This document shows positions 12,134-22,200 of a stretch of DNA of 64,000 nt, in pieces. Origin of the DNA: Eutreptiella sp. 'Long Island Sound 2002' (Eukaryota > Euglenozoa > Euglenophyceae > Eutreptiales > Eutreptiaceae); NCBI GenBank assembly GCA_964036045.1, contig OZ038382.1, positions 10,344,235-10,408,234 of the forward strand, in the 5' to 3' direction. The notes beneath the pieces are model-generated. The model worked only from the letters and a program-made list of their open reading frames with translations, was not told where the DNA came from and did not search any database. Position numbers and translations under genes: made by a program. Within the stretch, counting starts at the first letter, position 1, and every line of letters starts with the position of its first letter.

Positions 12134-12892
12134 AGTAAAGAAAAAGTGTATTTCAATGCCTTTGGCATTAGGTTTAGTTGTATCAAAGATGCCTTTAGGC
12201 ATACCACATTTTTATCTTAGTATTGGCCACCGGCAACATAGAAATAATGCATTTTGACCTACAAAACCAAGCACTAATCAATGGATGTTGTGATGACCCT
12301 TGAGCCCCCAACTATTTTGATGTTATCACACGATCTTGAGGGATATCCTCATTTGACTGAGGCACTGCTCTGGTCCAGAGCCTATACCATATTATCTATT
12401 TTTGCATGAATGACTACTGAACCTAGTGGTGTGCACCCTACGAGGCCGTGGTACCTGTTTCTGAGAGATCCTGGGTTCAATTCCCAGTCAGCCTAGCTAA
12501 GTAGGAAGATCTCTGCTGACATGGCACTGACCTCATAGCCACAAGCCATGCCACCTCAATATCTAAGGGACCAAAAACAAAAGAGTTCACATCTCAAAGC
12601 GACCCTTCCTGACAGGGGGTGCCCATGAGGGCAGTTTCTATTCTTTTCTTAAGTGTTTTTAACTATCTATTAGAATGTAGTTGAGCATTGATGTACGTAA
12701 GTCATTGTTCCTGCTTTTCTTCTGTACATGAGATCCTGAATATGAGATCCTGAAATTTGCCCTACTTGGACCGTAGATTGGGTCTTTTCCTTGGTTTCTA
12801 AAAGACACAAAAACCAAAAGAGCACGCAAGCAGCATGATTCAATCAGAGGCATATAAACGAAAACCAATCATAGAAAGCAAATTATTCTTTC
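12134..12892 (+). mobile_element. Divergent LTR of element E
   Basis: This 759-bp stretch aligns throughout with the LTRs of element B: a start agtaaagaaaaagtg (B has agtaagaaaaagtg), then tatcttagtattgg, gacctac or gacctatg, aaccaagcac, gtgcaccct, the T-arm-like ctgggttcaattcc, gcctagctaagtagga, and ggaccaaaaacaaa. It ends with ctttc directly before a TGGTAG primer site, as in B. The identity is clearly lower than between A, B and C, so this is an older subfamily. No second LTR for E is present in the window. Confidence 0.75.
12414..12501 (+). other. tRNA-like module in LTR E
   Basis: The most tRNA-like part is the perfect T-arm CTGGG-TTCAATT-CCCAG, followed by TCAGCC and tagctaa. The D-arm-like cctagtggt and caccct are also kept. 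The anticodon-like hairpin is weaker here than in B. See the matching finding. Confidence 0.5.
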
Positions 12893-12905
12893 TGGTAGGA
12901 GAGAC
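12893..12905 (+). promoter_or_regulatory. Primer-binding site of element E
   Basis: TGGTAGGAGAGAC follows the LTR end directly. It resembles the TGGTATCAGAG type of site, complementary to the 3' end of initiator tRNA-Met, and matches the position of TGGTAGCAAGAGG in element B. Confidence 0.55.
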
Positions 12906-12971
12906 ATATACTCTTTGCGTACCCACAACACCGTGCAGTACAACTAGTACGCTGAGGCTGTCACGAGAACA

Positions 12972-13620
12972 TACGACGGACACCCAGGACACTGCCGAGA
13001 GGAGAGAGCCCTCACTGGCAACAGTCAAGGCTGCGCCGGAGGCCACACCTGCCGGTGAACCTTACGCTCATCCTATACGTTCGCTGCATTTCGGTGGTAC
13101 CAAGGACAAGGACGATTCTTTGGACTCGATGACATTGGGTGCAACCTTCAGTGAATTGCGAGTGGGAACACCTGAAGGCAAGGAGAAAGAGAAAGAGAAA
13201 GCAGGGGCAGGGGTAGACGACGAAGGGGCACACGAACCAACTAGTAATGCACACTTCATTCAGATGCCCTCTTCTTTAAGCATTGCACCTTAAACAGCCA
13301 AGCTCCTTTCTGAAAGTGTCCTACCCGCAACTAGACACCCTACACATCCAGCTACGTCCGCTCGTATAGCCACTACACACCCAGCTGCATTTTGCAACTA
13401 CATCCTGTCCTACAACGACTCCACCCGTGGCTGAGGGAACAGGCCTTGCTGGCGCGCTTGACCCTACCCATGGAGTGGGCACACACGCTACAACGCCACC
13501 AGTGGCCTATCCATACAGTGAACCAATTGCCTCGGCTCATTTTACACTAGGATTCATGAGCCTACTCGCTGTGAACCTCCCGATGCCTTTCGAGGGGTCA
13601 CTGCAGAAGCGCCCCGAATG
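12972..13620 (+). pseudogene. Decayed gag fragment of element E
   Basis: The start aligns with the start of gag of element B, but the B start codon ATG is ACG here, so initiation is lost. Shared features with B gag include an early acidic, alanine- and proline-rich stretch, a DDSLD or EDSLD motif, a Lys/Glu-rich segment and the phrase MAEGTG. The first frame stops at 13293 and the similarity continues in another frame at 13427-13620. The open frame starting at 12835 is misleading, because its first residues lie in the LTR. No zinc finger, protease or polymerase of E remains. Confidence 0.6.
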
Positions 13621-14532
13621 AATCGTATCGGTACGCCCTTGGATCTGGGATGTCCAACTTGCCTCTCTACATGGGTGAAGAGCTTGTTTTTGGACTTCAT
13701 TTTTGCCAACAAAAATTGTCTTTCAAATCCATTTTTGTACTCTTCTTGGAGCCATTGAGATCGCAAGCATGCACAAGAGAACCCGTAATACCACGCTTCG
13801 ACAAATTGTTCTAGGAGCTTTGCTCGCCCCATGACACAATCTGGTGTCCTAAGAAAGGAAAAGAGGGCAAACAAGGCAATAGACTAGGTTAACAGACATG
13901 TAAACATACCTAAGTACCAAACCATGTCCTAAGGTTAGACTTTTAGGGAAAATCACACTAAATCAGGGCACCACAAGCCCTGTGACCTGAGATTTAGGTC
14001 GCCGAGGAGTGTTGTCCACAAGAACTGTCCTATGGTGAACATGTCTAAGTCGGTTCTGGGTCATAACAAGATCAAACCAGGCAAACAAAGTCAAAAACAT
14101 GTTGAAAACAAGGTTGAAACTTGAATCAAGGGTCTCCCCCCATGCGCTAGCCCAGGGGCCTTAGGGCAATCTGGCGCCATATGATATTTTTCTTGAAAAC
14201 CTACAGACATATACTGAATGTTCCCCATAGGTGAGGCAACGGCCGTCGCTGCAGGCCGCCAGGAGAAAATTGGCAACCTAGTGCCTTTTCATGAAAAATG
14301 CCATAAAATACACTAGAAATCCATCACAATTAATTAAAAATTGATATAAAAACAGCTTTTTTGCAGCATTTCTGGACATTCACGACGCTTTTGATCAAGA
14401 AAATAATGTCGTAAAAATGACGGCGGCGACTAGCGCCCGCTCCCGCGCCGACAATTCTGATTACTTTGAGGGTTCAATGAACTTTCAAACACATTAGAAA
14501 CTTAAAAAACCTTAAGTTGGTGACCATAGTAA
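13621..14532. other. Unassigned DNA between E gag and LTR A
   Basis: The stretch is present in both duplication copies (the other is 53013-53934). It is AT-rich. A 106-codon minus-strand frame (13874-13554) exists in both copies, but the copies differ by several amino acid changes and it lies opposite gag remnants. I see no domain and no clear gene. Confidence 0.5.
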
Positions 14533-15324
14533 GAAGGCTTTATAGTGATTTCAACACTGTGTGTTTGTTGTGCCTCTCCTGCTGCTTGCTGCTGGTGTAA
14601 GGTTTCCTGCTGCTTGTTTTTGACGAGGAAATTTTTTTATTGCTGAAATACAACCGATCCAGGATATCCCAAGCCAGAGATAAGCAAGTAGAAGACAAAC
14701 AGGATCGAAGCATGAAGGGCTGCAGTCACAAAGAGTTAGATAGAGAAAACTATGAACAATAGACCACAGCAATTAGCATACATTGCAACTCAGGATGAAA
14801 AATTTTACATGTTTGAGAAAAACTGATTGGAAAACTGCCCCAAGGGCTCACTCTCATCCACAGTGCCATCTTGAGATGTGCACTCTTTGTTTTTGGGTCC
14901 CATAGGTGCTAAGGTGGCATGGCATGTGGCGATGAGGTCATTGCCGTGTCACATGGGATATTCCTACTTAGCTAGGGTGACTGAGAATTGAACCCAGGAC
15001 CTCTCAAAAAGAGGTGCCCCAGCCCCCTAGGGTGCATACCACTAGGATAGCTAAGAATTCATGAGAAAACATCGATAAATTCATAGCCTCTGCCTTCAGT
15101 ATATCAGTGCCTCAGCAACCCAGAAAAACATGTTTTAGTGCCTATAGCTTGGGGATAAAGGGGTCCACACCACATCCTGATTTAGTGTTTGGTTCCATAG
15201 GTCAAAACGTGTTATCACCACTTTTGGTTGGGCCAACACTAAGATAGAAATGCCTGTGTGCTTAGAGCACCTCTATTACAACTAAAGTATACCCTAAAGC
15301 ATTGGAAAAGCCTTTTTTCTTACT
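14533..15324 (-). mobile_element. 3' LTR of Ty3/gypsy element A/D
   Basis: On the minus strand the LTR begins agtaag after a polypurine tract (AAGGGGGG, the complement of the ccccccctt region at 15325-15332) and ends ctataaagccttc. It is 792 bp and related to, but clearly diverged from, the 795-bp LTRs of B. It is close to LTR C at 53935-54716. No 5' LTR of this element is present in the window. Confidence 0.8.
14968..15054 (-). other. tRNA-like module in LTR A
   Basis: On the minus strand: outer 7-bp arms ttagcta and tagctaa-like, an anticodon-like hairpin ACCTC-TTTTTGA-GAGGT (loop triplet TTT, Lys type) and a T-arm CTGGG-TTCAATT-CTCAG, which pairs with one G-T wobble. Confidence 0.55.
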
Positions 15325-17711
15325 CCCCCCTTGTGCAGTGGTCGTCCGTCACCACTGTCGCACTTTCAGGAAAAAGGGATTTTTTTCTTGGCCTTTCCTT
15401 GGTTTCCACATCTACTTTAAAATACCTATAGCTTCCCTAACACGGGAAAAGAGCGCTTTACCATGGCCAGCGACTCTTGCTGCATTGTTGATGACAAACT
15501 CCAACAGAAACCTCAGCTCTCTTGGCGCTGCCGGGGTTCCTGTGTCTTGGTGGGGTTAGAGTAGGGCCTGCCAAGACCATATGCATGTGCATCCCTCCCT
15601 CCAAGCTGCAGCGTAACACAACCCAACGCCAGACTCTCATAGGACGCTCGACCCAAGTCTCATGGAACCTGCTGGAGACACCTGTCCTGGTACTGGGGCG
15701 AGGGTGCGCTGATTTAATTGGAACTGCCCCTTGGAGGGGTCTTGATTCTGGTTCAGTCTCCTGCTGCTGCTTTTCGGCCAGAACAGCGGCTTACTCAACG
15801 AGGCTTTGCGAGGAGGTCTGTAGGACAGAGGAGTGGGAGAATGAGGGACGAATCCACGCAAGCGCGAAGCGACAACACCTAAATCCGTCAAGTGACGGCC
15901 TAGAATTTTTCTGAAAGCACACACCTGGACAGAATCCAATTGTGCATCAGATGCACATTTTTATAAAATTTGTGATCTTCTCTTGATTTTTTAGATCAAG
16001 AAATTCCTACGCAGAAAAAGGCGGCGCGCAGGAGCGGCTCCTAGCGAAGCGCTGGAAAATAAAGAAATAATGAGATTATAAACGTATGTCTCACGTAGGC
16101 AGGTAAATGACGAGACACACATAAATAGATGAGATTAAAGATTCCACCCACATTGCCAGAATCAACCAAAAATCAAGAATTCGAAAAATGAGAATATGAC
16201 TTCAATGAATCAGGTACAAACTGCAGGTGTGCTCGTTCTGTTTGTCCGACGCACAGTACTCGCCATGTGTCGTCGTTTCCAAGCCTGATAGCACGATAGA
16301 ACACGATAGAGGGATAGATCAGAAGATTGCAGATGATTAGAGGTGAGATTAGGGAAAAAGCAGATGGCCTTCGGCCAGGGAGTGGTTGTCACGGGGGGCT
16401 AACGGTCCTGCCCTGCGGTGCAATGCGGGGCAACCGTGACAACTGCTCTTACAGCACAACCAGCCTTTTTGTTGCACTGATTAGAACACACACACTTATG
16501 CATAGCGTCGTGTCTCGCTTGTGCTTCGCTTTCTCCCTCACCTTGCTTCACTCTCGAGCGGTAGGTAAGGTAGGTAAGCCCAGGTGGGGCCACCCCCTGG
16601 TGGAGTTCGTGATTGTGGGTAAGATTAGGAGAGAGATTGATCAAGACTGACAGGTTGGAAAACTCATGCATGCACGTGCATTCACACACGCATTAAAGGG
16701 TAGGCCACGCAAAATGCGCACGGTAAACCTTGTTTAGGTTACCCAGGGGCTCCTCGGTACGTTCTTTAAGAGAACCTGAGGAGTCTCTTAACGCTTGCTT
16801 GCTTGACAGGGGTGTTTGAGGACAGCGTATTATAGGTCACACTGAGAAGCGTATAATACGTGGAGTGTGGCTTGGTTCCTCAGCCGCAAACACCCCTTCA
16901 TTGGCCTTTGCTTTACAGGTGGTCAGGTAGGGTGATTGGTGCAGCAGCGTCCCTTTTTTTCTTGCCCTGCTAAACAAGGGCGCTAATCCCACAATCAATT
17001 AACTGCGCCTCAGCCAGGAGTGGCGAGGGCAGTTTGACTCCATCGACATCCACACTGTGCACGCCACCTGTACGCCTCTCCCCTCCAAGCCCTAGCAGGG
17101 AAACGTGTTGTGACGTCCCTGTTAGGCCACAGTTGCTTAGCAGCGCTGTGTTCTCTTGTCTTCTTCACAGGAGGGTCATTAGGACCCACGACTTTATCTT
17201 CAACACCACCCAGTAGAGCGTGAGTGTAGGAGTGGTAAACCTGAGTGGGGGCTTGAGCCAGTTGCAGTAGCGCTCGCCCACCAGGATGGTGCCACTGTAG
17301 GGTGTGTAGGACCTGTAGTGCGTATGTCCCTGTCCCACCCTTTTACTGCAATTTTAGCAGGGTTGGTGCGCTGTGGCAGTGGTTAGGTCAGCGTTTTGGC
17401 CACTTAGCAAAATGGCGTTTTCATGCCTTCAAAGCTTTTGGCCACCCCTCCCTGTAGTAGACAGATAGGTAGGGAAAACAATACCTGGATTAGTATGCTG
17501 GGTATTCCCCCAAAGGTTTTGCGCCAGCACAGAAATTGGGCGCTTAGAGGAGGGGAGACCCAGGGCGTACCCCGTGGCATCAATAAGACAACCCTCCAGG
17601 TTTAGCAAGCGTGCAGACTTGCGTACAATTAGGACACCACTTCTGTGGCTTGCTCTCAGGACCTTAGGATTAGCACACTCACACATACGCTTAGGCAGGT
17701 AAGGGTAAGGT
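15325..17711 (-). other. Long 3' region between pol and LTR (element A/D)
   Basis: These 2.4 kb of the element lie between the pol stop and the LTR. They are conserved in B (41329-43581) and C (54717-57099), so they belong to the family and are not a chance flank. Open frames in them are short and not clearly conserved, apart from the frame overlapping the pol end. A GC palindrome (ggagcggctcc) lies near 16033, and two conserved hairpins lie at 16750-16860. Confidence 0.7.
16750..16860. promoter_or_regulatory. Two conserved hairpins in the 3' region (A/D)
   Basis: Hairpin 1 (16750-16783): CTCCTC, spacer, GTTCT-TTAAG-AGAAC, then GAGGAG, giving nested 6-bp and 5-bp stems. Hairpin 2 (16826-16860): arms CGTATTATA and TATAATACG around 17 nt. 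Both are found at the same place in B and C. The function is unknown. Confidence 0.6.
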
Positions 17712-17752
17712 TCAGTCCCTAGCTTTAGTCTTCGAGGCAAGCGTCTCAGCAA
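17429..17752 (-). CDS. 107-codon frame overlapping the pol end (A/D)
   Basis: This frame starts inside the last codons of pol in another frame and runs into the 3' region. An equivalent exists in C (57140-56817, 107 codons) and in B (41300-41587, 95 codons, with a frameshifted tail). It shares the core SARLLNLEG and SVLAQNLWG. Differences between copies include many amino acid changes, so selection is not shown. It has no known domain and may be a passive open frame. Confidence 0.25.
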   Translation of the reverse strand: MLRRLPRRLKLGTEPYPYLPKRMCECANPKVLRASHRSGVLIVRKSARLLNLEGCLIDATGYALGLPSSKRPISVLAQNLWGNTQHTNPGIVFPTYLSTTGRGGQKL

Positions 17753-20700
17753 GCCTCAGCAACTCACCGAGGTTGTTCTGGGACAGGTAGTCAACCAGAA
17801 CTGAGTTTAGGCGCCCCATAGGTAGAACAAACGCAGAGAAGGGCTCCCAGGTGGCCTCTTCGACTCCAAACCCTTCCCAGAGGGTGAGGAAGCGCCAACC
17901 CTGGCGGTAGCGGTGGCGTAGGACAGACTTCACCAGGTAGAAGCCCTCCTTAGCCATCTCCTCGGCGTTCATGTCGGGGAGTTCCCCTTCAACTTCCATA
18001 GGGCTGGCAGCCCCTTGTAAGTCTAGGGCAGCGATCTCCTCGTCGTTAAGCTCCCACTCTTCCCCACAGAGGTCTTCAGGGTCATAGTAGCGCTTCAGAT
18101 GTTGAGCAGCGCACACCAGGGTCCCCCCTAGACGGGGAGAACACCGCACGGTGATACGGTGTCCATCCACAGATAGAATCTTGTAGGGCCCGAAGTAGGG
18201 GTCGTCGCTGGTAGAGCGTGGCCAGGCGGGTAGTCGGCGGTGATGCACCAGCACCCAGTCCCCCTCTTGGTAGGTGGCCGGTACTTGGTGCCTGTTCTTC
18301 TTGTTCCACTGATGCTCCCTCACTCTCTGGAGCAAAGCCTTGGCCTTGTCCACCTTCGCTTGTTGCTCTTGGACCCATTCACCCACAGAAGAATGGGTGT
18401 CCTCTGGATAGGGGGCACGTAGGAACCACGCCGGGCGCCCTAGGTATAGCTCATGGGGCGAGTAGCCAGTAGCTGAACTCTTTTGGGAGTTCATCATCAA
18501 GGATATGATGGGGAGCAGTCTCACCCAGTCTCTGGTGCGTTCAGCTTTGCACCATATCCTTACATTCTCCTTGAGGACACGGATCTGTCGCTCACATAGG
18601 GGGTTGCTCGTGTGCGAGTAGGGGATCCCCGTAGACACCTGGACATTGAGGGATCTCAGGACCCTCCTGTACCAGCCGGTATCTGAGCGTACTCGTACGT
18701 CCTCATCGGAGTTGATCTCCTTGGGCGCCCCATAGACACAAAACCACTCCTCCAGGAGTATCTTGATAGTCTCCTCACCGGTAGTGTGTTTGGTACATGG
18801 GAACACCCTGGTAAACCTGGTAAACCCACAGGTTACCACGAGGGCGAAGTCATAGCCCCCGAACTTCGGCATCTCCGTGTAGTCCACGTATAAAACACTG
18901 TTAGCACAGTGAGCGATGGGCACGGTCGAGTAGAGACCTCTGTCCCTGATATCCCCTGGTTTGCAGGACCTGCACGGGCACTTGTCCACCATAGGCTGGA
19001 GGGTTTTCCGCAGTTGGTCGTCAGTCCACGTAGTGTGGAACCACTGCTTGAATAGCCTCAGGGTACGGTCAGCACCCACATGACCGCTGGACTCATGGGT
19101 CCACTTCAGCAGCGCTGGGACTCTGTCACTAGGTACCACGATGCGGTCCTCGTGCCAGAGGTAGCTCTTGTCGCTCTTCCACTGATCTTGGTTGACCAGG
19201 AGGGGTTCAAGGCGTTTCTCCAGCTGCTTGTAGATATCCCCAAACTCCTTCAGGTACTCCGATTGTTGGAGTCCATCCAGGGGGCGTATCATAGTCATGA
19301 TGAGGTCCAAGTAGACGTCCATACGGCTGAACGCCTCCTTAGCCAGCGCTTCAGACCGGGCACCAATCAGGGCGTCGAAGTTGTTGCAGCTGATGTAGTC
19401 TGCACACTCGTTCTTCACTCCCTGGATATGGTGTACCGTCAGCCGTAGTTGACTGAGGTAGGTCCACCAACGCCGTAGCTTGGCCTTCTCAGGTGGGGGG
19501 CCTTTCTGGAAAGTGCGGACCGGCTCTTGGTCGCACAGCCAGACCACAGGGTTACTCCCCAACAGTCGTGATTGTGAGGATAGCACTAGCATACCCGCGA
19601 GCAATTCCTGCTCATAGGTGGAGTAGTTCCCCCTGGCCTGGTTCCACTTCCAGTTCCAGTGGCCTAGAGGTACTAGGACCCACTTGTGGTCAGGGTAGCT
19701 GTGCTTGAGGGTTCCATCTCGGTTGAGACCTTCCGTCCCCCATTGGGAAATGGCCGAGTCGAACTCCTCCTTCTCTAGTGCTTGCCATTGGAACAACGTT
19801 CCACCACCGCCCACATTGCTGGCGTCGGTCACCAGGATAATCTCCCCTTGTGCCCTAGGCACGCCCAAGCACTTAGCGCTGGCCACCTTGTCTTTGAGCT
19901 CGACAAACGCTTGTTGCTCTTGTGGGCCCCAGCGCCAAGTAGTACTCTTCTTGATCAAGTCCGTCAGAATGGCGCTGGTGTAGACGAAGTTTTTGATATG
20001 GCGGCGATAGAAGTTGCACGCCGCAATGAAACTGCGTACATCATGAAGTCCTTTCTTGGGGTCTTTGTGTCGTACCTTGGCGTCCATCAGGGGTTTGGCC
20101 TTAGAGGCCGCTGGGGTCCACCACCCATAGCCAACGTCAAACCCCAGGTACTGCATGGTCTCCTGCATGAACTCACACTTCTCCAGCTTGAGTCGTGTGT
20201 GGTTCTCTTGGCAGACTGCAAACAACTCACCCAAGAGGATTAGGTGGTCCTCCTGGGTATTGGTCCCAAGGCATACATCGTCGATGTGTGCTTCCATCTG
20301 GGCCCCACGGGATATAAGTTCCTGCACCTTAGGTCTCCTTCGTAGAATGGACAAGATCTTGTTCATCAGCTCTTGGAATAGAGCGGGTGCGTTGGCCACG
20401 GCAAATTGCATGACCTTCCACTTGAACACCCTCCCCTGAGGGGTGATGAAGGCTAGTAGCTCCTGAGCGTTGGGCGTCAGGTCCACTTGCCAGAATCCGC
20501 TCCTCTTGTCCATCTTGGTCTTGTAGCGACAGGAGGCTATCTTCTCAAGGCCAGACTCCATATTAGGAATGGACCCTGAGTGGTTCAACGTTTTCTTGTT
20601 CAGCTCTCCGTAGTCCACTACCAGCCGTTTGGCTGTAGAACCAGGTTTAGCCACCAGGAAAGAGGGGCTGCAGTGTTGGGGGTAGTCCCCGTCCTTGTAC

Positions 20701-22200
20701 TCCAGGACTAGGCCAGCGTCGATACATTCTTGTATCTGTCGCTCAATCTCGTCGGCCTGCTGTTTAGGAGCTGGATAGGGTCTCCTCCGGATCTTGTGAC
20801 CCACGAACTCGGGTTTCAGCTTGAGGTCCATCTGTACCAGTTTGTCACATGAAGCAGGAGGGGGTAGTTCTCTGAACACCTCCAGATAGGTCCTTATAAG
20901 CTTCTGCACCCGCGGGTCCAATAGCTTGATCTCGTCCTCCATGTCCTCGTCAGAGTGTAAGTTGCTTGCCCCCTGAGTAATAGACGTCGGGAGGTGATCC
21001 TCCACCGACTCTTCGCCCTCCGTAGTGTCCTTCAACCCTTGGTAGGCATATAGTAGGTCTTGTTCAACCATCTCCGGTGGACGATGGCAACATAGGCACG
21101 CTCGAGGGGGTTCACATACACATTCCTCCGAGAGGTCGTCCTCCTCTGGGGTCCTCACATGGGCGCCCCTCACGCTCTTCATGAGCTTAAGATCTACCTC
21201 CCTTTGCCAGGTGGTGATCTTCTGTTTGAGGTCCTCCTTCAATTGGGATAGATCTCCCATACGTCCTTGCTTCAGTGGCCATGAGCTGCGGGTAGGCTTA
21301 GCGTAGCATAGCGTTTTCGCCACCAACTTTCTCTTGGAATCCACATACTCCCTTAGCCTGGATCGAGGGTCCAGCTCTTCGTCCACGGGGTCTTCCACCC
21401 TCATTGAGAGTAGGGGTTTCAGTGGGGCGACGTACTCGGCGTTCTCCACTTCCTCCACACAGGTCTGCACGAAGAAGGCGTCGTGCTCAGTTTCGTCATC
21501 TGAGTGGATAGAGCTAGGTAGCTCGGATAGTCCACACTCAGAGACTCCATCAGGAACAGGTACATGGCAGGGAGAGTTGGGGGCGTTGGTGTTAGTCACC
21601 ACGTATTCATCTCCTCCGGGTGTAGTCTCAATAGCATCTTGAGGTCGTAGTCGATCCTTCAAGTCACCCAAGGCGAGTCCATCGCTTTCTCGTTGTATAG
21701 CCTGGACCAGAGTCGGGTCCAGATCCTCCCAGGGGATGGAGGTAAGACCTCCGTCCACCACGCTGAGCATACTCCCCCATCCGGGTTTCCCAATAGGCGT
21801 CTTACGCCCCAGAGGCACGTAGATGGCCTCATCAGGTAAACGAACAGAGCTGATAGTCAGCCTGTGAAGAAGGTTTTGCCAGTACTCGTTGCCCCCATGG
21901 GCTCCCCAATCGGGGGAACACAGGAGCATACGGGAACGTTCCAAGGCCACCTTGGTCAGGACCTTCCCCAGTTCACTGAACCTGGGGTTCCCGTAGGCCA
22001 TCCCGAAAGAGGGCAAGTAAAATTTGTAGCTGCAGCTCTTCCCCTTGCTGCAGTAAAGGTCCAGTACATGCTGCTTGTCGCTGGCGAACAGCTCCACCCT
22101 CAGGTCTTCTCTAGAGTAACCCAACTCCTTCAGACCTTGGTCTAGGACTTCCCCCAATAGTTGATAGTCCTCAGTTTTGGAGGCCGCCATCATGTTCGAG
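17712..22200 (-). CDS. pol: Ty3/gypsy polyprotein, pol part (element A/D)
   Basis: The element-derived frame runs from the codons MMAAS at about 22196 down to 17712 without a stop, about 1,495 residues. In order: a pre-RT domain with VELFASDKQHVLDLYCSK and PSFGMAYGNPRFSELGKVL; reverse transcriptase with the active site HIDD (instead of YxDD); RNase H with ILVTDASNVGGGG; integrase with a zinc-binding HESSGH...CPCRSC and catalytic Asp in YVDYTEM, Asp in NSDED and Glu in LCER; and a C-terminal chromodomain (GWRFLTLWEGFGVEEATWEP). Codons upstream of 22200 in the same frame belong to the LTR of B and are not part of the gene. The protease lies at 44383-44795, beyond the B insertion. Likely damaging changes against the other copies are VMQFAV (B has VMPFGV) and ISCNNF (others ISRNNF). 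Confidence 0.9.

Larger units (their letters stand above)
13360..22200. repeat. Segmental duplication copy 1, left part
   Basis: This stretch together with 44383-45145 is a near-identical direct copy of 52755-62353. The copies total about 9,604 and 9,599 bp. The left edge lies inside the E gag remnant at gctcgtatagcc. In this copy the E gag continues leftward, whereas at 52755 it is replaced by low-complexity DNA. The duplicated block holds part of E gag, about 0.9 kb of unassigned DNA, and the A/D Ty3 element. The duplication therefore postdates both insertions and predates, or excludes, B. Confidence 0.85.

Noticed and set aside
12835-12971. Start of an E gag ORF at 12835
   Set aside because: This part is LTR and primer site. 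Alignment with B puts the gag start near 12972, where the ATG is lost.
13554-13874. 106-codon minus-strand ORF present in both duplication copies
   Set aside because: The copies differ by several mostly non-synonymous changes and the frame overlaps gag remnants on the other strand. Duplication alone explains its presence.
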